From: Ephydatia muelleri
Lineage: Eukaryota > Porifera > Demospongiae > Spongillida > Spongillidae
NCBI GenBank assembly: GCA_013339895.1
Contig: JABACO010000024.1
Location: forward strand, 1,530,677 to 1,594,676
Length of the DNA: 64,000 nt
Reading direction: 5' to 3'
The notes beneath the pieces are model-generated. The model did no database searches. It was not told where the DNA came from and saw only the letters and a list, made by a program, of their open reading frames with translations. This document shows, in pieces, positions 56,117-64,000 of the stretch (the first letter of the stretch is position 1; each line of letters opens with the position of its first letter). A program made the position numbers and the translations under genes.

Positions 56117-56335
56117 ACTCGATATGAGTTTAATTACTCGTGGGTGAAATGCCCGTCGATGTGGGAAAACGGTCGTACCATTAGCGTTGTGCTTGGACTC
56201 CACGCAAACGCCTGCAGATCGGGCTTTATAACCATGGTTACTATACAAGCTACTCGATATGGGTTTAATTACCCGTGGGTGAAATGCCCGTCGATGTGGA
56301 AAACGGTCGTGCCATGCGTGATAATGCACGGACTC
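56117..56335 (+). repeat. Direct tandem duplication, about 135-bp spacing
   Basis: ACTCGATATGAGTTTAATTA and GTGGGTGAAATGCCCGTCGA occur at about 56117 and 56252. They read in the same frame (KCPSMW twice), but there is no recognised domain. Confidence 0.8.
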
Positions 56336-56539
56336 AGGTACCCTGTTGAATATCCGGTGTGAGACCGCTATGTGTGCAGCCAACCCTGCCGAAAGGCATG
56401 CTGGCACACTCAGAGATTGTTCTAATCAGACCTCTCTATCTTCAGCTATACCAAAGACTTGCTACTGTTGTGCCTAGCCTGAATAAAGAAAATTTGAAAG
56501 ATAGCACTGGAGACTGGGTCAACACTTGTAACCAAGGTT

Positions 56540-56540
<1 letters not shown>

Positions 56541-56571
<31 letters not shown>
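56541..56571. repeat. Poly-C tract, 31 C
   Basis: The longest homopolymer run in the window. Confidence 0.95.
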
Positions 56572-56641
56572 TGATGATCGGTTGGAGTGATCCTTCCGTG
56601 AAACGCGTTGGGTCGAACAAAGTTTTGGCGAAAGCCGAGCA

Positions 56642-57085
56642 TTGTTTGTAATATTGAAATCACGTCTCCCACTCAGAATGGCCCCCCGAATCCAAAAGAA
56701 GACTGGTACCGCGCAAGACCCTCGTAAAGAGGACTCTCCAGACTGGGTTGGAGACGGGTATATCCACTCTGCCTCCAACCCAATCCAAACTCGGGCGAAT
56801 ACGGCCCAAGAGAATGATGCTGGCCGTCGTAGCCCAGAAAATAGGTGGAAAAACCTCTGGGCAACACGAATTGTCGGAGCGGGAGAAATCCCCAGACATA
56901 GACACGGAAAGGGAGAAATCCCCCCGCGCCGTCCCTCAAATTGCAATTCGCCACACTTTACCCGAGGAGGCACCCATAGCCGGGGCCCCCTCAGAGGATA
57001 TACACACCACAAAGGTCCTTTGACCCTTTACTTACAATACCAATATTTAGAGAAAAGGTTAAGTCTTGTATTAATAATCTTATAA
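56642..57085 (+). CDS. Unrecognised GC-richer ORF
   Basis: 147-codon ORF with a second ATG at 56678 (MAPRIQKKTGTAQDPRKEDS). Several frames are open here on both strands (56446-57012 minus, 56748-57023 plus). The region is GC-richer than its surroundings. The alternative plus frame reads SEREKSPDIDTEREKSPRAV, which contains an internal repeat EREKSP. No domain was recognised. It could be a transposon ORF1-like remnant or chance. Confidence 0.25.
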   Translation: MFVILKSRLPLRMAPRIQKKTGTAQDPRKEDSPDWVGDGYIHSASNPIQTRANTAQENDAGRRSPENRWKNLWATRIVGAGEIPRHRHGKGEIPPRRPSNCNSPHFTRGGTHSRGPLRGYTHHKGPLTLYLQYQYLEKRLSLVLIIL

Positions 57086-58660
57086 TGTCCCGGACATATG
57101 CATGTACCATTTTAACATCATGGGTATGCAAAACATTTATGTTCCGCCATATAGGCATTCTAGTGATATTTGGCTGTTTCACCACGTTTTTCATGTATAA
57201 GGGCTAGTCTGTTTGGGCTGAAGCTTTGAAGGCCTAAGACCTGTTCTGACATCATCACGCAGCAGAGGTACCCAGATGTACATACCTCTGCTACAATATC
57301 CTTCTTATTATATCTGTGACCACAAATCACATTCATCTTTTTTATCCCCTGCTACATGTATGTTCCTTTACACACAATGTCTATTTTTAACATAAATGTC
57401 CTTTGCTCCTTTACATACAATTTCTATTTTTAAATTTACCATAAAGATTCTTGCTGTAGAGATATGTAATAGGATTTGTCACCAGCATATCAATTGATGT
57501 TCAGCCTATATCAATGTGGCTTTTGAAACTTTGGTTGTTTTATGTACAGACAAGAAGCACTCCAGTCCAGAGTTCCCTACATTAATAGATTACTCCCTCC
57601 CCATGCTCCCAGTACAGCACTACCCCACTACCCCATAAGCACACATAGGTATAGCGTCATTGTGCACGCCTGCAAAACACAAGGAACAAACAAAACACAC
57701 ACACACAAGCTCAATAGCATTACAACCCATCAATAACATGGAGCGAGGGTCAGCCAAACAACACATATATTTAGAGGGGTGGACCCCACACACCCTCAAA
57801 GGAAAAACCTGATGCGCAGATAAAAAACCCTTTGGGAAAATTCTGCACTCAGGAAAAGCCTTTAAACAAGCACGCTCCCTAAACACCTAATCACTATCAC
57901 AGTCAACTTCTTCCTCCACATCATGATCTGATAGGCTGTCAAGGAAACCTCAACTGAGATGAGAACTGTTCTGCAGGGACAAAGAACACCCACAACAACA
58001 CCAACAAGCACCAACAGAACACAAACAACAACACCAACAGAAAAGTTTGCAGCACGTGCACGACACTTAGACTGAGCCAAAAGCCCCGCACTATACCTAT
58101 TTAAACCCCTCACCACGTGGCCATCACGTGCCGTACAACCAATCACATATGGAGGGAGCATAGTTTCTGTCTAATTCACCGTGTTCAACCGACAGAAATG
58201 TATTATTTATGCTTAAACAAATAATAATACTGTGCCCATGTTGAAAAACAATCATATACTTGACATGAATGTTAAATTGTACAGACATCTATGCAATTTC
58301 TGGACGTGAAGAATAAAATAACAATTATAGAATTCCAGATGAATGAACACTTTCACAGCTATAATTTAGTGAAGCACAATGTGAGGTGGATTGCATCATG
58401 AATCTCTTGCAGTCTCTCCCCACGACTAAGCATGTCTTTCGGGAACTGTGTATCGACTGCTATGAAATGTTATCTTTCCTCTCGCATAATGATTATTACC
58501 AATCAAATATTGAATGCGGTAGTTTGTCACCTATTTGAGATCACAATAAATAGAAGATCGTTTGGTTGTTGTACTTGCGATGCAGAACAATGAACCAGCA
58601 TTACCGTTTCACCATTTCGGTATCCATTGAACGGGCATTTAAAAAATAAAGCATATTGAG
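57086..58660. other. No gene recognised
   Basis: AT-rich. Minus-strand ORFs at 57620-57886 and 57862-58161 show no domain. Confidence 0.4.
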
Positions 58661-59853
58661 TCAAATCTGTCTCGTGTAATTTGTTGCATCGATTTTCGGC
58701 AGGTATTCAGTGTGTGGGAGGTCGACGATTGTTTTTATATACTGTACACTCTGACCAGGAAGCTGCACCACTTGCAGTTGATCAGCTACAGCAAAATGAT
58801 GGCATGGCATTATGATTATACGGTATGCAATTACGGACATTTGCAAGTAGTGTTTGATAAACGTTTTCTCCTTTGTCTGATGCTACAATATTGTCCAGGG
58901 TTGCCGTAGGCCAGCCAGGGGTCTGGCCTAAGGCCGGCCGGCCTGACTGCCTGGCCTGATAGGCCGACCTGTCAGGCCAATCAATGATAAATTATTCGGT
59001 GTTTAATTAATTGATACGCATGCAACGTGATTTTGCCTCCGCTATGTCGATCGACAATTCTCCTGCATGGTCCATCATCTTTAAACACTCCTCTGCCTTC
59101 CACTCGTCACCTCAGACCTTGTCCTAACCCCGATCTGAGGGAATACGTGTATTTTCAAGAGCCAAGTTGATCCAGGAGTGTCAACGATGGAATCTACTTC
59201 CCCAACGGCTGGAAGCATCATTTATGCTAAAGCATAATGCATGGCTGCTTCGAATGCATTAAGCCTATATTACGTACACTTGTACTCTTGCTCAGTCGCT
59301 ACACATGTATACAATGTATTTGAAATTCTGCTGCTTTTTGTCAGTTATTAATTATGAATGATTTACAATCGTGCATTTGGTGAATGTGTAAAGTCATTTC
59401 AGTACTTCGTGTTTATTGGTTGCATCAAATCCTCCGTAATAAGATATTGTAATACTTGTGTATACTGAATATGATTGCAGTTGACAAAATATAAAAATGT
59501 AATTAGGAATGAAGGATTTGTATGCCGTCAATAAAAAGTAATAATAGTTGATGATTGAGTTTTCAATGAGAAGCCCGCCTAACATATTGCATGATGCTTA
59601 GGGTGGGCGTGATCCGGCCTGATAGGCTAGACCCCTGGCCTGACAGGCCGGCTGGCCTTCGGCAACCCTGATATTGTCCCAACCGCCACGAAGAGAAGCT
59701 AAAGCAGTGGAAACAGTGAAGTTGCCTTACACGACAAATAAATGGGTCATTCACAATTGACTCTTGCACACATGCATCCTGCAGTATGTAGTTCTCTCTA
59801 ACATTGTCATCAACGTTCACAGTAATAACATGAGCCATTTTGTCTGTGGACAA
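58661..59853 (-). CDS. Candidate two-exon gene, intron carrying a hAT-like element
   Basis: Minus-strand exon 1 (59853-59731) starts MSTDKMAHVITVNVDDN, continues QDACVQESIVNDPFIC and ends at a CGT|GTAAGG donor. A downstream open stretch (about 58805-58661) reads ADQLQVVQLPGQSVQYIKTI then VDLPHTEYLPKIDATNYTRQ before a stop, and is preceded by a TTTTGCTGTAG acceptor-like site. The phase that links them is unresolved, so another short exon may lie between. The hAT-like element at 58896-59670 sits in the intron and would be spliced out. Family not recognised. Confidence 0.4.
58896..59670. mobile_element. Non-autonomous hAT-like element with perfect 8-bp target duplication
   Basis: Ends CAGGGTTGCCGTAGGCCAGC and GGCTGGCCTTCGGCAACCCTG are inverted repeats. 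The target duplication ATATTGTC stands at 58888-58895 and 59671-59678 with no mismatch. CAGGG termini and 8-bp duplications are hallmarks of hAT transposons. The subterminal parts are rich in GGCC/GGCCTG motifs. No transposase inside. Confidence 0.92.
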
Positions 59854-60059
59854 CTATTCTATTATTACATAAGAAGCTAAGGATTTATATAATACAACAT
59901 AACGGTAACCACCACATCCAGTCACATGCAGTTGTGGTAACAAAAACCTTGCAGATCATGCACCCATTCATATTCCTGCTCCTCCTTCCTCCCTCACCCA
60001 CCTCTCTCATCACACACCTCTTCCTCCCCTCACCCGCCTCCTCCCTCCTCCCTCCTACA

Positions 60060-60950
60060 CCTCCTCCCTCCCTTCGCACACCTGCAAAGAACTCATGCGA
60101 AGGCACACGCATTGGCTTGCACAAGTGTTTTCAACAAGAGTTTGCACTGTGCTCTGTAGTTTCACACACGCACGCTACTCGAGCCAGAGATACTATATAT
60201 ATTTATTATGCGTTTGTCCGTGTGTACAGTTCCATCCACAGGGATTATCATTGCGTAGATTGTATTAATACACATCTTTGAAAGAAAATAGTTGGAAGCA
60301 TTGAGCCAACATATAGATGTCACACCACGAGTTTGGCAACCAACGCCTTTCACCAGGTCCCCTCCCCCAATCCTCTATCACTGTATGTACCAATCACTGT
60401 TCCCAAATATTCCCCCATACCTTTCATCTGTTTCTTTTCGGCTTTTATCTGTCTCCTTTGAAGTTGGTGTGATGAGGAAGTGCTGGGCAAGGCCTGAAAA
60501 TAGCCTGATCAATTCAATTCCAATACATCAATATTTACCTTTCACAGTAATATTCAAGACCTGTTGAGTACTGTTCCCGTCTACCATCAACAGCCCTCCT
60601 CCTGACAGTGTGTCCACAAAGGAACATTCAAATGGTATGTCTCCAATGTGCTTCCACTTCTTATCATCATGATGGAAGCCATATACAGCAGGGTGGTCTG
60701 ATATCCATAGTTGTCTTCTGCTCCTCCAATCACAAGAAGCACACCTTCAGCCACACATATTGATGAACAGTAGTATGGTACATCTGATAGCTTTGTCCAG
60801 ATAGATTGCTGAGGTGGGGGAAGTTGTCTACTTGAACATGTGTGCACATGTGTGTGGTAGAAATAGATAGAGATATGTCCAGTGAGTGAGCACTTTGAAG
60901 CATTGCATACCGAGTTTTTCTCAAATGAAGGCAAAGGTATTCACTCCAAG
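60060..60950. repeat. Segmental duplication, copy 2 (partner 26690-27550)
   Basis: Same order of landmarks as copy 1. The ends of homology are near TTTGCACTGTGCTCTG on the left and GCATTGCATACCGAGTTTTT on the right. Confidence 0.85.
60535..60808 (-). pseudogene. Kelch-repeat exon copy, frameshifted
   Basis: The acceptor is intact here (CACCTCAG|CAATCT at about 60808) and the start reads SIWTKLSDVPYYCSSICVAE then GVLLVIGGAED. A missing G near 60692 (GGGTGG against GGGGTGG in the 27-kb copy) breaks the frame after GGAED. Six bases (in frame) are also missing near 60607. The exon would not give a full blade. Confidence 0.72.
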
Positions 60951-61429
60951 CACAACACTCACTTCCTACCATTTTACCTCACGTCATAGTTCCGGTCAAA
61001 AAGTTTCCTCACTCTCCTCGAGCTCATCCTCGTCCCCAGGTGGCATGGCATTATCACCACCTCCCTACTCGTTCCCATACCGCTCCTGTGGGCTATTTCC
61101 TTAGGGAAACAAGGAACGAAGGCAACTTAAAAAAGCAGTTTATATTTAAAAAACACCAGTATTCTACGCATGTACGTGCCAATAATATAGATACGGAACA
61201 TAGAATGTACATGTAATCCTTTCTTTACCAGACAATGTTAGTTCAGCAGTCATCTGGTACTGGTTGTAAACAACAGCCCGATACAGATAAATAATATCAG
61301 TATGTGTCATAATATGAAATTACCATGATGATAATATTTCGATTAAACGGTATTAAAAAACAATGTCATGCATGCAAGTAGTTTAATACACATCATAGCT
61401 ATACAATCTATTTTCCATGTTTTATGAAT

Positions 61430-62945
61430 GTGTTGCACACAATTCCTTCTCTTTCCATGGTCTGCAAGAAGCACCTTCTTGGAATACACATGTGTTGCTA
61501 GACAGACACAGGTTGTTGGATGTTGTCACTGGAGGTGGTGACATTGCTGAGCTCGAGAAGAGAGACAGTTGTATTCATTTAGCAAGGGTTGCCCTCCAGC
61601 TGATGGTAGTGAGTTGAATCCTTGGACTAAGCAATGTCATGCCACTTGATGTTCTGAACATGTGTCTATTAATGCAAGTGCTATTATAGAAGAACACATA
61701 ACATCTACGTGTACCTCAGCACTTGGTGGTAACAAGCTGGATGTACTCCCCACAATTGGCAGTAGAAAAGTCTTAAGTTACTACTGCAGTATAGCCTGAA
61801 CATTGTCGGTGCAAGTGAAGCTTCACTTGATGACAAATGCTGCAGGTTTTGTAGTGGTCATTTGTTTAACATCAGATGCGAGAGGCAAACAGGACAAAAT
61901 CATGCACATCTCTGATACTCTAACCTTTCTTTCGGCTCCTGGCTGATATATGTGCTTATGCGACAGAAGCTCTTTAATTGGAATACCACACATTGTGTGA
62001 AGCATATGTTTAAAAGTCATTCAATCCCTTGTCACACCTTGAAGGAAAGTACTTTGATAACTCTATCATTGATAATTGAATAATTAACTTCAATAATGAG
62101 TTATTAAACTACAAAGTCTCTTGAATGTGTGAGGCTTATCAAGTTTCCTTTGTTGATTTGAATTTTATAATAACAAAAATGTAGCAATTGATATAATTTA
62201 ATTTATACTGTAATTTTGGACCTTTTGTCTACTAAAAAGTAAGCCGGCAATCAATGCAGGTTGCTGTACATTATTAATAATCGCATAATGTAAATGAAAA
62301 AAAAAAACACCTTGTTTATCCACCTGACTCACTTACCCCTGATCATGCCCATAACAGCTCTTCCCCACTCACCCAGAAGTTCTTGTCAAACAAAATTGAG
62401 GATTGCCAGTTTAGAAAACTATTTGATAACTCAACCCTGATCGACAGGGCTCGTCTACTTTCCATTTCATCACCCCATGCTTTAGCTTGATTATCAGTTA
62501 CTCCATCCCCTAGTGTAGGCCTTCACTTGGAGCCCTCAGAACTTCAGGTGACAATAAAATGGTGGCTCGGTATACCAGTTGCTCAAGGTCTAAGTTGTTC
62601 TCAATGTAATGCTGCCTTGGATGCTTATGGCCATCATGCTCTGTGTTGGCAAGTTGGGAGGTGATGTTGTCTTGCGTCACAACAGGTTGAGAGACATCTT
62701 CAATGTTTTTGTCAATTTGCATGTCTTGCTCCACAACTAGAAATTGGTGGGTGGTCTAGGCAACATACTCGTTCAGTTGATATTCTTGTCCCAAATTGGG
62801 TCCTGGGTAAGCCAGCAGCATTACCTGTCTGTCACATCAACGCTAAATGCACAAATTTTTCAAGAAGGGTGTGTGACAGCAGGTTCAGCTGCTTTGGTTG
62901 CTCAGGAGGGGGAATGAGATCAGCTGCAGCATACTTCCAAGCAAC
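61430..62945 (+). repeat. Inverted duplication, copy 2 (partner 49197-50672)
   Basis: See copy 1. The first part reads HVLLDRHRLLDVVTGGGDIA in one frame. The distal part contains the LINE end. Confidence 0.9.
62340..62945 (+). pseudogene. LINE C-terminal region, second copy
   Basis: Reads LEPSELQVTIKWWLGIPVAQ then CSQCNAALDAYGHHALC, keeping the C-x2-C...GHH..C form, with the nuclease part HTRSVDILVPNWVLGKPAA. The RPAD of the other copy is RSVD here, and frameshifts and stops separate the pieces. Confidence 0.72.
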
Positions 62946-63376
62946 CTTTTCAGTGTATTATATTGGAGGGCACTTAGATAAGAGCACTATGCAGGTTACA
63001 TCTGTTGGGGGCAACAGTATATTGTACACTATATTTGGATTATTCATGATGTGCAGGAGACCTGTGGATCCTGAAGAGCTGGCAAACTTACAGACACAGG
63101 TATTCCCCCAGCCCCCCTTCAAGTTGACAGTGTAAAGACAATTTCAAAGGAAGTGAACTCTGCAGGATGATCTTGTTGCTGGAAATCTCAACCTTTGTAC
63201 TATCTGTGGTTGCGTACGGCGGTACGGGTTTGTTCAGACCTCAAAAGTCATGAACCACGTGAGAATCCTTTTCCGGTACTGTGGGTTTTTTTTGGAGCAG
63301 TGTATGTGTTTTGATTTTGACTCTGCGTTGGTCGTTAATTTGTGTCGATTGATCGAGAGAGGCCGAGGCGGCTGAA
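62946..63376. other. Presumed promoter and 5' UTR region of the Kelch gene
   Basis: No domain-bearing ORF. The stretch upstream of the ATG at 63377 is GC-richer near 63355-63376. No clear TATA box seen. Confidence 0.3.
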
Positions 63377-64000
63377 ATGGATCGCACGAATGATAAGGTG
63401 AGTTGAACGTCTAAGTAAGTCTAAGACGTCACGGCAAGGCGCATGGGTTTAGTCCTACTGTATATTATCACTGGTTTAGCGTGGATATGCGGATGCGTTC
63501 GTGTGTCAGATATACGGCATCATATCTGATGCTTGCACAATTTGTGATGGCAGAGGAAGAATTGGCGGGAAGGGTTTGGCAGTAGCAGTGTTCCATTTCG
63601 TTACAATAATAATTATAGTCCTAAAATGCCCAATTCAATCAATTGTAAAATTCAATTTCACGCTCGGGACGCCAAGGGACTACATGTACCCCAACTATCC
63701 GTACTGGTCGCTATGTCCAGTTGGCCGTATCCAGATATCCAGATGCGATTAGTCTATTGGTGTAGTACAGAGAAACATGAAGTGTGTGTGGTTGTGTGTG
63801 AGGGAATAAGCAGGCTGACTTTCAAATTATCTTTTAATAATTTCCTTTCTTTAGAACATAATGTTGAATTTCGAAACATGTTCACAAGTGCCTATGCGAG
63901 GTGGTCAAGGGTATGGTGGTGGTGGTCTAGTAGTGGTGGAGGGTAGGGTTGTGTGGGGAGGATATGGAGGAGTGTACGAGTTTGACGAGGTGAAATCTAA
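63377..64000 (+). CDS. 5' part of a Kelch-repeat gene, cut by the window end
   Basis: A likely first exon is 63377-63397 (ATG, seven codons MDRTNDK, donor GTGAGT). Possible middle exon: either from the TTTAG at about 63480 (RGYADAFVCQIYGIISDACT) or from the ATTATAG at 63618 (CKIQFHARDAKGLHVPQLSV). The last exon starts after TTTCTTTAG at about 63852, with MLNFETCSQVPMRGGQGYGG then RVVWGGYGGVYEFDEVKS, close to the minus-strand exon at 38153-38714. The intron just before it (ATTATCTTTTAATAATTTC) is also shared with that copy. It runs off the window. Confidence 0.6.

Overview
This window is eukaryotic nuclear DNA, AT-rich, with very short GT-AG introns (53, 54, 53 and 59 bp where both splice sites can be read), few host genes and a dense load of transposable elements and tandem repeats. 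The short introns, the ROCO-type GTPase/COR proteins ending in death domains, the Kelch genes lying close to them, and the mix of Ginger, LINE, Ty3-type and tyrosine-recombinase elements fit a marine invertebrate. My best guess is a demosponge, but this is inference from gene content, not a database match.

Layout. 0-8.8 kb: a small coiled-coil gene (95-612), a 38-bp minisatellite, a palindromic MITE, the first two exons of a gene with a zinc-finger-like motif (5136-5405), a 150-bp satellite, and a candidate transcript built of micro-exons (8240-8825). 9-18.4 kb: duplicated non-coding blocks, nested foldback MITEs, a LINE reverse transcriptase scrap, a 91-bp satellite and a dispersed repeat. 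21.4-27.4 kb (minus strand): a ROCO-like gene with P-loop, switch, COR and death domain (24106-26508), a decayed tandem paralogue that keeps a different death domain (21412-23681), and a Kelch exon just upstream. 27.5-31.8 kb: an inverted duplication whose centre is a 1.3-kb array of an 18-bp repeat that is open in several frames on both strands.

32-38.7 kb: small host exons on both strands. One carries a decayed Ty3/gypsy-type LTR retrotransposon (33278-37919) inserted into coding sequence. A Kelch exon follows (38153-38714). 38.9-40.5 kb is a long-TIR foldback element. 42.7-48.1 kb is a full-length but broken Ginger-type DNA transposon (integrase, Cys-rich motif, Ulp1-like protease, PHD finger), with complete terminal repeats and further MITEs nested inside it. 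48.2-51.8 kb: tyrosine recombinase and LINE remains, direct repeats and a second copy of a nested MITE family.

53.2 kb: a GC-rich, intronless membrane-protein ORF that stands out from its surroundings. 54.2-54.9 kb: a LINE reverse transcriptase fragment cut by a TIR element with a 3-bp target duplication. 58.7-59.9 kb: a candidate minus-strand gene holding a hAT-like element with a perfect 8-bp target duplication. 60.1-62.9 kb: duplicated copies of the 26.7-27.5 kb and 49.2-50.7 kb segments. The right edge holds the start of another Kelch gene, cut by the window end.

Most host genes here are partial or broken. The ROCO-death-domain gene is the best preserved. The Kelch and ROCO sequences recur as duplicated, partly decayed units, which suggests a fast-changing tandem family broken up by transposons. 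No CRISPR, rRNA or convincing tRNA gene was seen.
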